Positions 26,057-36,767 of a stretch of DNA of 57,430 nucleotides are shown here, piece by piece. Source of the stretch: an uncultured Pelagibacteraceae bacterium (GTDB lineage Bacteria > Pseudomonadota > Alphaproteobacteria > Pelagibacterales > Pelagibacteraceae). Under the pieces are notes generated by a model. That model saw only the letters and a program-made list of their open reading frames with translations, had not been told where the DNA came from and searched no databases. A program made the position numbers and the translations under genes. The stretch spans positions 1 through 57,430 of the forward strand of contig CACDDB010000002.1 of assembly GCA_902551445.1 (NCBI GenBank), written 5' to 3'. Each line of letters opens with the position of its first letter. Within the stretch, counting starts at the first letter, position 1.

Positions 26057-28129
26057 TTAAGCTACAGCTTGTTTGATTGATAATTTTACTTTTCCCCTAT
26101 CGAAACCAATAACTTTAACTTTTACTTGATCGCCTTCTTTTACAACATCTGTTACTTTGGCAACCCTTTTGTTTGCAAGCTCCGATATATGAACAAGACC
26201 ATCTTGTTTTCCTAAAAAATTAACAAAAGCACCAAATTCCATAATTTTTATTACTTTTCCATTATAAATTTTATTCATCTCTGCTTTTGCCGTAAGATCC
26301 TTGATAAACTGCATAGCTTTATTTCTGGAATCTTCATCTGGAGCAGCTACAGTTACAACGCCTTCGTCATTTACATCAACTTTTGCTCCAGATTTTTCAA
26401 CAATCTCTCTTATTGTTGCTCCACCTTTTCCAATTACAGTTGCAATGTCTTTTTTATCTACAGTTATTTTTTCCATTTTTGGAGTATGTTTTCCAACTCC
26501 ATCTCTTGATTTTCCTAAAGCTTTATTCATTTCTCCTAAGATATGGATTCTTCCATCTTTAGCTTGTTTTAAAGCTTTCTCCATTATTTCAAAAGTAATT
26601 CCTGTAATTTTAATATCCATTTGAAGCGATGTAATGCCGTCTTTTGTGCCAGCAACTTTAAAATCCATATCACCAAGGTGATCCTCGTCTCCTAAAATGT
26701 CAGACAATACACTAAAATCATCACCTTCTTTAATTAATCCCATAGCTATTCCAGCAACTGGTTCTTTTATCGGAACTCCCGCATCCATTAATGCTAGTGA
26801 AGTTCCACAAACTGTCGCCATTGAAGACGAACCATTTGATTCTGTAATTTCTGATACTATTCGAAATGTATAAGGAAAACTTTCCTTAGACGGTAAAGAC
26901 GAATTAATTGCTCTCCAAGCAAGTTTTCCATGTCCAATCTCTCTTCTTCCTGTTCCAATTCTTCCTGTTTCTCCAACTGAGAATGGGGGAAAATTATAAT
27001 GAAGCATAAACCTTTGTCTTTGCAAACCTTCTAAACTTTCAATTCTCTGCTCATCATCCGAAGTTCCAAGTGTAGTAGTTACAATCGCTTGAGTTTCGCC
27101 TCTTGTAAATAACGCTGAACCATGAGTTCTTGGCAATATTCCAACTTCACACATAATTTGCCTTACATCTGCAAGTCCTCTTCCATCAATACGTTTTTTA
27201 TTTTTTAAAATATCATTTCTAACTATTCTTTTTTCTAAATTTTTTAGTTCATAATTAACATCTAAATCTGTGTAGTTTTCATTTTCTTCATATATTTTTT
27301 TTGCTTTATCTGTTATTTCAGAAATAAGATTTGATCTTTCTTGTTTATCTCTGATTGAAAAAGCTTTGATTAAATCATTTTTAAATTCTTTTTCTATTTT
27401 TTTCTTAATTTCAGAAAGATCTTTTTTTTCTACAACCCAGTCAGGTTTTTTGCATTCTTTTGCAAGTTCTTCAATCGTATTAATTATTGGAACAAAATTT
27501 TCATGGCCAAATTTAACTGCATTAAGCATTTCTTCCTCGGTTAAACCATTTGCTTCAGACTCAACCATTAGGACAGCATCTTTTGTTCCTGCAACAACTA
27601 GATCTAATTTGGAACTCTCTAATTCTTTTTTTGTAGGATTAAGTACATATTTGCCGTCAATAAAACCAACTCTAGATGCCGCTACAGGTCCCATAAATGG
27701 CATTCCTGATATAGCTAAGGCTGCTGATGATGCAATTATTGAAAGTACGTCTGGTTCATTTTCTTTATCATAGGAAATTACAGTTGGTAATAGCTGAACT
27801 TCATTTCGAAATTCATCTGGGAACAAAGGCCTAATTGGTCTATCAATTAGTCTTGATATTAAAGTTTCACTTTCAGTAGGTCGTGCTTCTCTTTTAAAAT
27901 AGCCTCCAGGAATTTTTCCAGCGGCATAGTATTTTTCTTGATAATTTACTGACAAAGGAAAATAATCTACATCTGGATTTATTTTTTTTGCTCCAACCAC
28001 TGTTGCCATAACAACTGTTTCTCCACATTTAGCAATAATTGCCCCATCAGCTTGTCTGGCTATTTTTCCAGTTTCTAATGTTATTTTTTTTCCATCTACT
28101 TCTATTTCTTTTTTATAAATCTTAAACAT
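26057..28129 (-). CDS. pnp: Polyribonucleotide nucleotidyltransferase (PNPase)
   Basis: This 690-residue phosphorolytic 3'-5' exoribonuclease contains two RNase PH domains (first from residue 1; second around [20 protein letters not shown]), the linker helical domain, a KH domain ([18 protein letters not shown]) and a C-terminal S1 domain ([25 protein letters not shown]). The second-domain [18 protein letters not shown] active-site segment reads as [12 protein letters not shown]. It ends KLSIKQAVA, without the acidic tail that binds RNase E in some relatives. The gene follows rpsO by six bases, the near-universal order. Confidence 0.96.
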   Translation of the reverse strand: MFKIYKKEIEVDGKKITLETGKIARQADGAIIAKCGETVVMATVVGAKKINPDVDYFPLSVNYQEKYYAAGKIPGGYFKREARPTESETLISRLIDRPIRPLFPDEFRNEVQLLPTVISYDKENEPDVLSIIASSAALAISGMPFMGPVAASRVGFIDGKYVLNPTKKELESSKLDLVVAGTKDAVLMVESEANGLTEEEMLNAVKFGHENFVPIINTIEELAKECKKPDWVVEKKDLSEIKKKIEKEFKNDLIKAFSIRDKQERSNLISEITDKAKKIYEENENYTDLDVNYELKNLEKRIVRNDILKNKKRIDGRGLADVRQIMCEVGILPRTHGSALFTRGETQAIVTTTLGTSDDEQRIESLEGLQRQRFMLHYNFPPFSVGETGRIGTGRREIGHGKLAWRAINSSLPSKESFPYTFRIVSEITESNGSSSMATVCGTSLALMDAGVPIKEPVAGIAMGLIKEGDDFSVLSDILGDEDHLGDMDFKVAGTKDGITSLQMDIKITGITFEIMEKALKQAKDGRIHILGEMNKALGKSRDGVGKHTPKMEKITVDKKDIATVIGKGGATIREIVEKSGAKVDVNDEGVVTVAAPDEDSRNKAMQFIKDLTAKAEMNKIYNGKVIKIMEFGAFVNFLGKQDGLVHISELANKRVAKVTDVVKEGDQVKVKVIGFDRGKVKLSIKQAVA

Positions 28130-28135
28130 TTCCTT

Positions 28136-28384
28136 TTATTTCCTTAAATTAAGTTTTGATATTACATTTTTATAAGAGTCAATTTTTTTATTTTTTAAAT
28201 ATGCTAACAATTTTTTTCTTCTATTCACTGTTTTTAGTAAGCCTACTGACGAATGTTTATCTTTTTTATTTTTACTCAAATGTTTAGATAAATATTCTAT
28301 CTTTTTTGTTAATTGTTCAATTTGAACTTCACTGGAGCCCGTATCCTTATCGTGCAACTGTAAATCTTTTTTATTTTTTCTCAT
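28136..28384 (-). CDS. rpsO: 30S ribosomal protein S15
   Basis: This is an 82-residue S15, slightly shorter than the usual 88-89 because of a trimmed N-terminus. LQLHDKDTGSSEVQIEQLTKKIEYL and HSSVGLLKTVNRRKKLLAYLK are the conserved 16S rRNA contacts. It precedes pnp by six bases and its ATG overlaps the rbfA stop by one base, so rbfA-rpsO-pnp is one unit. truB, which normally lies between rbfA and rpsO, is absent. Confidence 0.95.
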   Translation of the reverse strand: MRKNKKDLQLHDKDTGSSEVQIEQLTKKIEYLSKHLSKNKKDKHSSVGLLKTVNRRKKLLAYLKNKKIDSYKNVISKLNLRK

Positions 28385-28758
28385 TATTCTATCCTTTTTT
28401 GTGTTTGTTTAATTAAATTTTCAATTTTTTCCGCATAATCAAATGATTCATCTTTAACAAATATAATCTTAGGTAAAAATTTCATTGCTATTTTTTTAGA
28501 TAAAACTTTTCTAATTACAAATGAAAACTCTTTTAATGTTTCTATTATTTCATTAGCATTTTCACCACCCAAAGGTAAAACGTATGCTTTTGCTATTTTT
28601 AAATCTGGGCTCATTTTAACTTCCGTAACAGTAATTCTATTAGTCTCTATATTTGAAATTTTTGCTTCATCTTTTAAAAAAATCATACCAAGCGATTGCT
28701 TAATCATTTCTCCAACTCTCAACTGCCTTTGTGTAACTGGTCTTCCTATATTGCTCAT
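28384..28758 (-). CDS. rbfA: Ribosome-binding factor A
   Basis: I place the start at 28758 (MSNIGRPVTQRQLRVGEMIK), one base after infB ends; an in-frame upstream ATG would overlap infB by 41 bases with unrelated sequence. The 124-residue KH-like protein has the conserved ITVTEVKMSPDLKIAKAYVLPL and LSKKIAMKFLPKIIFVKDESFDYAEKI segments. RbfA assists 16S 5'-end maturation and cold adaptation. It is part of the nusA-infB-rbfA-rpsO-pnp operon. Confidence 0.93.
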   Translation of the reverse strand: MSNIGRPVTQRQLRVGEMIKQSLGMIFLKDEAKISNIETNRITVTEVKMSPDLKIAKAYVLPLGGENANEIIETLKEFSFVIRKVLSKKIAMKFLPKIIFVKDESFDYAEKIENLIKQTQKRIE

Positions 28759-28759
28759 T

Positions 28760-30964
28760 TTAAATACTTCTTTGGGTAACTTTTGAATTATAGACTTCAA
28801 TTATATCTTTCTTTTGAAAATCATTAAAATCTTTAAACGATATACCACATTCTAATCCTGCAGAAACTTGTTTTGCTTCATTTTTTTCCCTAAAAATTGA
28901 TCCAATTTTACCATTAAATATAATTATTCCATCTCTAATCACTCTTACATTTGCGTCATTTGTGATTTCTCCCTCAGTTACTTTTGATCCAGCAACTTTT
29001 CCTACCTTTGATACTTTAAATATTTCAAGTATTTCAGCTGACCCAATGATTTTTTCTTCAACATTTGGTGTAAGTAGACCTGACATCTTATTTTTAATAA
29101 AATCTAATACTTCATAGATAATATTGTACGACCAAATAGTGACCTTTTCTCTTTCAGCAATTTTTTTTGCTTCTTTATTAGGTTTTACATTAAATGCAAC
29201 TAATATAGCATTCGAAGCTTTTGCTAATGATACATCAGATTCTGTTACCATACCTATTTCAGACAATAAAATTTTAGGTTTAACTTCATCATGAGTAATA
29301 TTTGAAATAGCTCCTTTAATCGCTTCTGACGATCCATGTACATCTGATTTAATAATTATATTTAATTCGCTTGATGCACTATCCTTGAAAGCTGAGTCCT
29401 GTGTTACAAATGTTATTGGATTTTTTCCATCATTTGATTCTTGCATTCTAGCTTCACATAAAGACTTTGCTTCTTTTTCTGTTTTAAAAACAATGAAATC
29501 ATCACCAGATTTTGAAGCTCCATTAATTCCCAAAACCTCAACTGGAGTTGAAGGTTCAGCATTATTTATATTTTTCCCTAGATCGTTTATTATTGCTCTT
29601 ACTTTTCCCCATTTTAAACCACTAACAAAATAATCTCCTTTGTTTAAAGTTCCAGCTGTTACTATTATATTTACAATTGGTCCTCTGCCTACATCAACTT
29701 TTGATTCAAGTACAACTCCTTTGGCAGTAGTTTCAAAATCAGTTTTAAGATCCAATATTTCTGCCTGAAGTAGAACTGATTCAATTAATTTATCTAAGTT
29801 TTTTTTTGTTTTAGTTGATACTTCAACCATTAAAGTTTCTCCTGAAAGCTCTTCTGCAATTAACTCATACTCAAGAAGTTGATTTTTTATTTTTTGCGGA
29901 TCAGAATCAGGTAAATCACATTTATTAATAGCTACCACTATTGGGACTTTGGCTGCTTTTGCATGTTTAATTGACTCTATTGTTTGAGGTTTAACACCAT
30001 CATTTGCCGCAACTACCAAAATTACCAAATCTGTTAATCTTGAACCTCTTGATCTCATTTCTGTAAAAGCTGCATGACCTGGAGTATCAATGAATGTAAT
30101 CTTATTTGAATTATTAATAATTTGATATGCTCCAATATGTTGTGTAATACCTCCAAACTCACCCTCTACTACGTTTGTTTTTCTAAGAACATCTAATAAG
30201 GAAGTTTTTCCATGATCAACGTGACCCATAACAGTTACTATTGGAGCACGACTTTTTAAATTTTTAGCATCAACTTCTTTAATTTTTTTAATTATTTCTT
30301 CAGCTTTTTGCTCTCTAATTGAAATATGACCAAACTCTTGTACTAAATACTCTGCAGTGTCAGCATTTATTGTATGGTTTATAGTTGCCGTTACACCCAT
30401 TCCTAGTAAATGTTTTATTATACTGCTAGATTGTTCTGCCATTCTATTGGCAAGTTCTCTAATTGTTATAACTTCGGGAATGTGTATTTCTCTCTTTACT
30501 GGTTTTATATTTTCTTTTTCTTGTTGTTTTTTAGTTTCTTTTTCTCGAGCTCTTTTAATTGAGGCTAAGCTTCTAGTTCTAGTATTGTCTTCGTCACTTA
30601 AGGCTCTTGATATAGTTAATTTCAGTTCTCTTTTTTTTGTTCCTATTTTACTTTTTGTTTCTTTCTCTGGGGTTTCTCCTTTTAGTCTTTTTGTAGCTCT
30701 TTGCTCCGCTAACTTTCTTTTTTCAAAATCACTAACAGATGTAGATACTGATTTTTGATATGGTTTAGGCTTTAAAAAGTTAGATGTTTTTTGGCTATTA
30801 TAGGGTTTTTTAGTAAATGGCTTATTAAACCTTGGTTTACTTCCAAATTTTCCTTGTTTTTTTTCAATTATAACTGAATTTTTAGATTGTAATTTAGCTT
30901 CTTCAATACTTCTAATCGTTTTTTTTGTATTTGAAATTGATAATGTTAGTTTCTTTTTTTCCAT
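28760..30964 (-). CDS. infB: Translation initiation factor IF-2
   Basis: This is a 734-residue GTPase that delivers initiator tRNA. A charged, low-complexity N-terminus of about 165 residues is followed by the IF2 N-terminal module (ITIRELANRMAEQSSSIIKH) and the G domain with G1 VTVMGHVDHGKTSLLD, G3 DTPGHAAF and G4 NKCD. Domains II to IV follow, ending in ECGISFKDFNDFQKKDIIE. It lies ten bases after nusA; ylxR, usually between them, is missing. The length is short for an alphaproteobacterial IF-2, consistent with streamlining of the N-terminus. Confidence 0.96.
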   Translation of the reverse strand: MEKKKLTLSISNTKKTIRSIEEAKLQSKNSVIIEKKQGKFGSKPRFNKPFTKKPYNSQKTSNFLKPKPYQKSVSTSVSDFEKRKLAEQRATKRLKGETPEKETKSKIGTKKRELKLTISRALSDEDNTRTRSLASIKRAREKETKKQQEKENIKPVKREIHIPEVITIRELANRMAEQSSSIIKHLLGMGVTATINHTINADTAEYLVQEFGHISIREQKAEEIIKKIKEVDAKNLKSRAPIVTVMGHVDHGKTSLLDVLRKTNVVEGEFGGITQHIGAYQIINNSNKITFIDTPGHAAFTEMRSRGSRLTDLVILVVAANDGVKPQTIESIKHAKAAKVPIVVAINKCDLPDSDPQKIKNQLLEYELIAEELSGETLMVEVSTKTKKNLDKLIESVLLQAEILDLKTDFETTAKGVVLESKVDVGRGPIVNIIVTAGTLNKGDYFVSGLKWGKVRAIINDLGKNINNAEPSTPVEVLGINGASKSGDDFIVFKTEKEAKSLCEARMQESNDGKNPITFVTQDSAFKDSASSELNIIIKSDVHGSSEAIKGAISNITHDEVKPKILLSEIGMVTESDVSLAKASNAILVAFNVKPNKEAKKIAEREKVTIWSYNIIYEVLDFIKNKMSGLLTPNVEEKIIGSAEILEIFKVSKVGKVAGSKVTEGEITNDANVRVIRDGIIIFNGKIGSIFREKNEAKQVSAGLECGISFKDFNDFQKKDIIEVYNSKVTQRSI

Positions 30965-30974
30965 TTTTCATCTT

Positions 30975-32528
30975 TCAGTCTTTATATGCAATTTCTCTTG
31001 CAGACATAACTAATTCATCTGCTTCTTTTCTTGATAAAGCAAAATCTTCCAGATAGCCTTTAATTTTAATTCTTTCACCTTTAATTATGTCGTAACTGCC
31101 TGTTAATTCGTCCGAAGCTAGATCTGCAAAATCTTTTAGGGTTAAAATTTTTTTTTCTCCTAGTGTTACTAACATACCTGGAGTAAGGCCTTCAAGTTTA
31201 ATCAAATCATTTTCTAGACCTAAATCTTCTATTCTTTTTTTTATTTCTTCTTGATCCTTTTTATAAAATTCATTTGCCCTATCAATTAGTTCTTTCGCAG
31301 TTTCTTCTTCAATTCCTTCAATTTTTGTTAATGTTTCTATGCTTGCATCTTTGATGTCATCGATTAAGGAAAACCCTTCTGCTACAAGTAGCTGGCCCAA
31401 GGTTTCATCCACTTCTAAATTTTTTACAAAATTTTCAGTTTTTTCTTTAAACTCTATTTGTCTTCTTTCTGAGTCTTCTTGATCAGTCATAATATTTATT
31501 TCATAATTCATAAGTTTTGTTGCCAATCTAACATTTTGTCCTCTTCTGCCTATTGCCTTACTTAAATTTTCTTCAGATAAAATTACGTCTAATTTTTTAT
31601 TTTCACTATCAACATTTACTCTTAATATTTCTGCTGGAGACAAAGCATTTGATACTATTACAGCAGGATCTTCTGACCAATTTACTATATCAATTTTTTC
31701 ACCTTGTAATTCATTAACTATTGCCTGTACTCTACTTCCCCTCATTCCAACACATGCACCAACCGGATCAAGAGAAGTATCTACAGCTTTTACACAAATT
31801 TTAGCTCTACTTCCTGGATCTCTTGATGAAGAAATTATTTCAATCAAGCCATCATAAATTTCTGGAACCTCTTGTACAAAAAGTTTTTCCATAAATTTAG
31901 GATGTGCTCTAGATAAAAAGATTTGCTGACCCCTAGGTTCTCTTCTTACATCTAAACAATAAGCTTTCAATCTGTCTCCAGCTTTAATGTTTTCTCTAGG
32001 GATAAGCTCATTTTTTTGTACTATCGCTTCGGTTCTACCTAAATCTACAATTACATTACCAAACTCGAGTCGTTTAACTATTCCACTTAGGATAGTGTCT
32101 TTTTTGTCTTTAAATTCATTATATTGTCTCTCTCTTTCAGCTTCTCTTACATTAAAAGTAATCACTTGTTTTGCCGTTTGAGCAGCTATTCTACCAAAAT
32201 CAAATGATGGAAGTGGTTGCAAAACTTCGTCACCAATTTTTTTTTCTTTGTTTATTTCATTTATAGAAATTGCCTCATTTAAACTTATTTCTAAGTTAGA
32301 ATTTTCAGGATTTTCAACTATTATTAATTTTCTAAATATTCCAATTTCACCGCTATCTCTATCAATTAGAACTTTTATATCATTTTCTGATCCAAACTTT
32401 GATTTTGCAGCCTTAGCAATACCGTTCTCCATTGAACTAATAATTAATTCTTTATCAATAGATTTTTCTAAAGCTACTGCTTCTGCTATTCTTAACAATT
32501 CTAATTTATCGGCTCTTCTATTTAACAT
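30975..32528 (-). CDS. nusA: Transcription termination/antitermination factor NusA
   Basis: I choose ATG 32528 (MLNRRADKLELLRIAEAVAL, 517 residues). The frame extends five codons upstream only to a TTG, while GGAG at 32541-32538 is a good Shine-Dalgarno sequence nine bases before this ATG. The order is NTD, S1 (ILSGIVKRLEFGNVIVDLG), KH1/KH2 (CVGMRGSRVQAIVNEL, IGRRGQNVRLATKL) and helix-hairpin-helix repeats at the C-terminus (LLVAEGFSLIDDI, LTPGMLVTLGEKKI). It heads the nusA-infB-rbfA-rpsO-pnp run. rimP, usually directly upstream, is absent here. Confidence 0.95.
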   Translation of the reverse strand: MLNRRADKLELLRIAEAVALEKSIDKELIISSMENGIAKAAKSKFGSENDIKVLIDRDSGEIGIFRKLIIVENPENSNLEISLNEAISINEINKEKKIGDEVLQPLPSFDFGRIAAQTAKQVITFNVREAERERQYNEFKDKKDTILSGIVKRLEFGNVIVDLGRTEAIVQKNELIPRENIKAGDRLKAYCLDVRREPRGQQIFLSRAHPKFMEKLFVQEVPEIYDGLIEIISSSRDPGSRAKICVKAVDTSLDPVGACVGMRGSRVQAIVNELQGEKIDIVNWSEDPAVIVSNALSPAEILRVNVDSENKKLDVILSEENLSKAIGRRGQNVRLATKLMNYEINIMTDQEDSERRQIEFKEKTENFVKNLEVDETLGQLLVAEGFSLIDDIKDASIETLTKIEGIEEETAKELIDRANEFYKKDQEEIKKRIEDLGLENDLIKLEGLTPGMLVTLGEKKILTLKDFADLASDELTGSYDIIKGERIKIKGYLEDFALSRKEADELVMSAREIAYKD

Positions 32529-32541
32529 ATTTATATTCTCC

Positions 32542-32568
32542 AAAAAAAAATGGGCCGAGGCCCATTTT
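32542..32568 (-). terminator. Hairpin terminator/attenuator between metK and nusA
   Basis: On the minus strand AAAATGGGC-CTCG-GCCCATTTT is followed immediately by further T to make nine in a row. This is a textbook intrinsic terminator 57 bases after the metK stop. The T run ends directly against the GGAG Shine-Dalgarno sequence of nusA, leaving no room for a promoter in between. Transcription of nusA must therefore pass this hairpin, whether from metK or from a promoter in 32569-32624. Confidence 0.85.
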
Positions 32569-32578
32569 GAAATTTCAA
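32567..32578. repeat. 12-base perfect palindrome upstream of the nusA attenuator
   Basis: TTGAAATTTCAA is self-complementary and lies just before the terminator stem in the leader of nusA. It could be a protein site or could compete with the terminator stem. Confidence 0.35.
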
Positions 32579-32624
32579 CAATGTGATGTGAATATATGTA
32601 TTTTTCTTATATTTTCAACTCTAA

Positions 32625-33788
32625 TTACTTCTTAAATACATCTGCTTTATCGGTTTTTTCCCATGAAAATGAGCCATCAGACCCTGGTTCTCTTCCAAAG
32701 TGACCATATGCAGCTGTTTTTTCATAAATTGGTTTATTTAAACCTAGCATTTCTCTTATTCCTCTTGGACTTAAGTCAAAATTATCATTAATTAATTTTT
32801 CTACATGTCTATTTTTTTCCTCATCATTATCAAATAAATCAACATAAATTGATAAAGGCTTTGATACTCCAATTGCATATGCTAGTTGAATTAAACATTT
32901 ATCTGTAATCTTCGATGCCACAACATTTTTTGCTAAATATCTTGATGCATAAGCTGCCGATCTATCAACTTTTGTAGGATCTTTTCCTGAAAAAGCACCT
33001 CCACCATGTGGAGCTGCTCCTCCATAAGTATCTACAATTATTTTTCTACCAGTCAATCCACTATCTCCATCAGGACCACCTATAACAAAATTTCCAGTAG
33101 GATTTATATAAATCTCCTTTTCATCAAGATTTCCTAATAAATTTTTTGGAATAGATCTCTCAATGTATGGCATACAAAGTTCTTTAACTTTTGCTAAGTC
33201 AATATCTTTGGAATGTTGTGTAGAGATCACCACTGATTTTACAGCATTAGGCACGCCCTCTTTATACTCAATTGTAATTTGACTTTTTGAATCTGGCTCT
33301 ATTCCTTTTAGCTTTCCAGATTTTCTATCTTCAGCCATCAATCTTAAAATTCTATGTGAGTAATGAATTGGAGCTGGCATTAAAACATCAGTTTCATTAC
33401 ATGCATATCCAAACATAATTCCCTGGTCTCCTGCACCTTCATCTTTATTTCCAGAAGAGTCTACACCCATAGCTATATCTGCTGACTGAGCGTGTAAATG
33501 AGTTTCAATCTTAGTTGTATCTTTCCAACTAAAACCATCTTGGTCATAACCAATATCCTTGATACATTCTCTAACTTTTTGAATTAAATCATCTTTTTTA
33601 ATTTCTGGTCCTCTGACCTCTCCAGCTAAAACTACTTTATTAGTTGTTGTTAAAGTCTCGCAGGCTACTCTTGACTGAGGTTCTGCTCCTAAATAACTAT
33701 CTACGACCATATCTGATATTCTATCGCAAACTTTATCTGGGTGACCTTCAGAAACTGACTCGCTTGTAAATAAAAAATTTTTTTTCAT
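32625..33788 (-). CDS. metK: S-adenosylmethionine synthetase
   Basis: This 387-residue enzyme makes SAM from ATP and methionine. [20 protein letters not shown] is the N-terminal substrate site. [33 protein letters not shown] and [19 protein letters not shown] are the remaining conserved signatures. It overlaps the end of lnt by four bases, so it has no separate leader and no room for a SAM riboswitch. A strong hairpin terminator follows 57 bases downstream. Confidence 0.97.
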   Translation of the reverse strand: MKKNFLFTSESVSEGHPDKVCDRISDMVVDSYLGAEPQSRVACETLTTTNKVVLAGEVRGPEIKKDDLIQKVRECIKDIGYDQDGFSWKDTTKIETHLHAQSADIAMGVDSSGNKDEGAGDQGIMFGYACNETDVLMPAPIHYSHRILRLMAEDRKSGKLKGIEPDSKSQITIEYKEGVPNAVKSVVISTQHSKDIDLAKVKELCMPYIERSIPKNLLGNLDEKEIYINPTGNFVIGGPDGDSGLTGRKIIVDTYGGAAPHGGGAFSGKDPTKVDRSAAYASRYLAKNVVASKITDKCLIQLAYAIGVSKPLSIYVDLFDNDEEKNRHVEKLINDNFDLSPRGIREMLGLNKPIYEKTAAYGHFGREPGSDGSFSWEKTDKADVFKK

Positions 33789-35323
33789 TTTTGCTCCCTT
33801 CTATTTATAAAAAAAAACAAACTAATATAAAAAATTAAAAAGTAAAAGAATATCTTGTTCCCTTGAGCTGCAAAAAATGTTTTTTTAGTAATTTTAAACT
33901 CTTTAACTTCAATTACTCCCCTTTGAGTTGATTCTATCTTATAAATAATTTTACCATTTGGACTTATGTATGCAGAAATTCCATTGTTAGCAGATCTAAT
34001 TACATATTTTCCTTCTTCTATAGCTCTAAATTTAGAATGAGAAAAATGTTGATAAGGGCCAATTGAATTACCAAACCAACCATCTTCTGAAATATTAATA
34101 ATAAAATCAATATTTTGCTCAACATTTTTAAGCTTTCCCGAGTAAATAATTTCATAACAAATTAGTGGAATAAAGTTTTTATTATAAATATGAATTATTT
34201 CTCTTTTATTGCTTGAACTAAATGATTGATATCCTTGAGTGATTTTTTTTAATCCAAATTTAGATAAAAAATTTTCAAAAGGTAAAAACTCCCCAAAGGG
34301 AACTAATTTATTTTTATCATACTTTGCTAATAAATTTACATTGTGATCTATAACAATTAAAGAATTATAAATGTTAGATTTACCATCAATAATCTTGTTA
34401 CTTCTAATTCCCATAATGATTATATGATCTTTTGAATAATTTTCATAAAATATTTTCTTATATTTTTTTAGATCTTCAAAATATACATTTGTCAAAACTA
34501 CTTCTGGTAAAATAAAAATAGTTTTTTTATTTTTTTGAGGATTGCTTAAGTTAATCAGTTCTTTTATACTTTTTTCTGGATCTTCATATTTTAGAAACCT
34601 ACTTATGTCAATTTTGGGAGAAATTATTTTAATTGTAAAATCTAAATTTTTAATATTTTTTCTATCATCTTGAATTTGTAAAGTGCCAAAAAAGTGGTTG
34701 GCTAACAAACAAATAAATAAAAATAGTATTGTAAAAAATTTTATTTTTAAATTTTTTTTATAAAAAATAACTATCGGTAATAAAAAAATCGTAATAGATA
34801 ATAAATTAAAAGCGTATGTTCCAATAAAAGATATAATTTGTAATGTTGTTAAGTAATTCGTCCAGCTATATGCAATTAAATTCCAAGGAAATCCACCTAT
34901 TATAAAACTTCTTAAGTATTCAATAATAGAAAATGTTAGTGAAAAAATAATAATTGAGGAAAAATTTTCTTTTGGATTAAAAAAAGAGATAATTAATGTT
35001 GCTATACCATAAAATATTCCTAAAAATAATGGAATTAATATTATTGCTATTGGAATTAAAGGTTTGAAATTTTCATCAAATGTTAAAGAATTTGTAATCC
35101 AATAAAGATTTGAAATAAAATAACCAAATCCAAACATCCATCCTATTTTAAAAGATATCCATTTTAAATTTTCACAATTTTTTATAAAAAAAAATAATAA
35201 AGTAGGAAATGTTATAAAATTTATGAATAAATAATTATATGGAGGTAAACTAAAAGATGTAATTATACCTAAAAAAAAAGGAATTATAAATTTTAAATAA
35301 TTGTCTGTAAATTTTAATATCAA
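33785..35323 (-). CDS. lnt: Apolipoprotein N-acyltransferase
   Basis: This is a 512-residue inner-membrane enzyme that adds the third acyl chain to lipoproteins. Six or so N-terminal membrane helices (to about residue 210) are followed by a periplasmic nitrilase-like domain with Glu in [10 protein letters not shown], Lys in [15 protein letters not shown] and catalytic Cys in [26 protein letters not shown] is a strong Lnt marker. A final helix closes the protein. It is coupled to ybeY and metK by four-base overlaps. The lipoproteins at 8917 and 46489 are potential substrates. Confidence 0.95.
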   Translation of the reverse strand: MILKFTDNYLKFIIPFFLGIITSFSLPPYNYLFINFITFPTLLFFFIKNCENLKWISFKIGWMFGFGYFISNLYWITNSLTFDENFKPLIPIAIILIPLFLGIFYGIATLIISFFNPKENFSSIIIFSLTFSIIEYLRSFIIGGFPWNLIAYSWTNYLTTLQIISFIGTYAFNLLSITIFLLPIVIFYKKNLKIKFFTILFLFICLLANHFFGTLQIQDDRKNIKNLDFTIKIISPKIDISRFLKYEDPEKSIKELINLSNPQKNKKTIFILPEVVLTNVYFEDLKKYKKIFYENYSKDHIIIMGIRSNKIIDGKSNIYNSLIVIDHNVNLLAKYDKNKLVPFGEFLPFENFLSKFGLKKITQGYQSFSSSNKREIIHIYNKNFIPLICYEIIYSGKLKNVEQNIDFIINISEDGWFGNSIGPYQHFSHSKFRAIEEGKYVIRSANNGISAYISPNGKIIYKIESTQRGVIEVKEFKITKKTFFAAQGNKIFFYFLIFYISLFFFINRREQK

Positions 35324-35766
35324 TTTTTTTTATGGAAATAATTTAAGATTAAATTTTCTTTTTTGCTCATTATTTTATAATCAAGTAATTTTTTGTGTCT
35401 GTAGCCAAGTAAATGTAAATAACCATGTATCCACATTTTATCAAATTCTAAAAAAAAATTTGAATTTTTGGATCTTTTATTAATAATTTCATAACTTATC
35501 GCTATATCTCCTATATATGAGTTATTTAGTATTTGATGGTTAATAGGAAAAGAAAGAACATCTGTCGACTTATTTTTTTTTCTAAATTTATTATTTAAAT
35601 TTTTCATTTTTTTATTATTTGTTAGTAAAATACTAAATATTTGTTTTTTTTTTTTAAAAAATTTTTTTCTTGAAAGTGTTTTTAGTCTTTTTTTAATAAA
35701 GGTATTAGGATCTTTTATTTTTTTTTTCCAAGTAATATTTTCTAAAATAACATTAGCTTTAATCAT
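35320..35766 (-). CDS. ybeY: Endoribonuclease YbeY
   Basis: This 148-residue metal-dependent RNase acts in 16S rRNA maturation and ribosome quality control. The zinc site H-x3-H-x2-G-x2-H is seen in IHGYLHLLGYRHK. The upstream DVLSFP and YIGDIAISYE segments are standard. It overlaps phoH by eight bases and lnt by four. The hlyC/corC gene often found between ybeY and lnt is absent. Confidence 0.93.
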   Translation of the reverse strand: MIKANVILENITWKKKIKDPNTFIKKRLKTLSRKKFFKKKKQIFSILLTNNKKMKNLNNKFRKKNKSTDVLSFPINHQILNNSYIGDIAISYEIINKRSKNSNFFLEFDKMWIHGYLHLLGYRHKKLLDYKIMSKKENLILNYFHKKN

Positions 35767-36766
35767 TACTATGATCAGAGTAAGCTTTTACAATCTTTGC
35801 AACCAAAGGATGTCTGACCACATCTTTATGATCAAAATCAATTACAGAAATTTCATTTAAATGACCTAATATTTTTTTTGATTTTTTTAGACCAGATAAA
35901 TTTTTATTCGGTAGATCTATTTGCGATGGATCACCATTAATAACAATCTTTGAATTTTCTCCAATCCGAGTTAAGAACATTTTAATTTGAGTATCTGTAG
36001 CGTTTTGAGCTTCATCTAATATTGCAAAACAATTTTTTAAAGTTCTACCTCTCATAAATGCTAGTGGAGCTATTTCAATATCCCCTATTTCAATCTTTTT
36101 TTGAATTCTTTCAAAGTCTAAAAGGTCATACAATGAATCATATAATGGTCTTAGATAGGGATCTACTTTTTCTCTCATATCACCTGGCAAAAAACCAAGT
36201 CTTTCACCAGCCTCTACCGCTGGTCTAGAAAGTATTATTCTTTCAATTTTTTTTTCAAGAAGCAGAGTTAAGGCTACGGCTACGGCTAAAAAAGTTTTTC
36301 CGGTTCCAGCGGGTCCCGCAGAAATAATTATATCACTATTTTTTAAAGCTCTGACATATTCTTTTTGTTTTTCAGATCTGGGTATTACTGATGTTTTAGG
36401 TGTTTTAATAATATATTCTATTTTTTTATTGGAATTATTAATTTTCTCATCAATCATAAATTTATTTATGGATGAAATTATATCTTTTTTTTCAATACTT
36501 CCATTGTTAATAAATTGTTCAGCAAGAAATTTAATTGCATTTTTTACTAATTCATTCTTTTTTGTAGTGCTTTTAATTAATATTGAATTTCCTCTAGAAT
36601 AAATATTTGTTTCTGTAATTTTTTCAAGTTCTTTTAAATTAGAATTAAACTCTCCAACAACACCTACTAACAAATTGTTATTTTGAAAAATTACACTAAT
36701 AGTACCATTATCAGAATACACAAATTTTAAATCTGAAATTATACCTTTTGATTTAATGCTTCTCAA
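35759..36766 (-). CDS. PhoH-like ATPase
   Basis: This 335-residue protein has an N-terminal KH-like region (to about residue 110) and a C-terminal PhoH ATPase domain with Walker A ISAGPAGTGKTFLAVAVA, RPAVEAGERLGFLPGDM and Walker B FAILDEAQNAT, followed by TRIGENSKIVINGDPSQIDLP. PhoH proteins are ATPases linked to RNA metabolism and frequently adjacent to ybeY, as here (eight-base overlap). It starts one base after miaB ends. Confidence 0.93.
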   Translation of the reverse strand: MRSIKSKGIISDLKFVYSDNGTISVIFQNNNLLVGVVGEFNSNLKELEKITETNIYSRGNSILIKSTTKKNELVKNAIKFLAEQFINNGSIEKKDIISSINKFMIDEKINNSNKKIEYIIKTPKTSVIPRSEKQKEYVRALKNSDIIISAGPAGTGKTFLAVAVALTLLLEKKIERIILSRPAVEAGERLGFLPGDMREKVDPYLRPLYDSLYDLLDFERIQKKIEIGDIEIAPLAFMRGRTLKNCFAILDEAQNATDTQIKMFLTRIGENSKIVINGDPSQIDLPNKNLSGLKKSKKILGHLNEISVIDFDHKDVVRHPLVAKIVKAYSDHSND

Positions 36767-36767
36767 T

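Noticed and set aside
26042-26061. Terminator hairpin at the pnp stop (CTTAAAT...ATTTAAG)
   Set aside because: The stem is entirely A/U apart from one pair and overlaps the stop codon; too weak to call.
27366-27773. A 135-codon plus-strand frame inside pnp
   Set aside because: It is antisense to PNPase with a low-complexity Ser-rich product typical of reversed A/T-rich coding sequence.
33785-33830. Possible SAM riboswitch upstream of metK
   Set aside because: The lnt and metK coding sequences overlap by four bases, leaving no untranslated leader to hold one.
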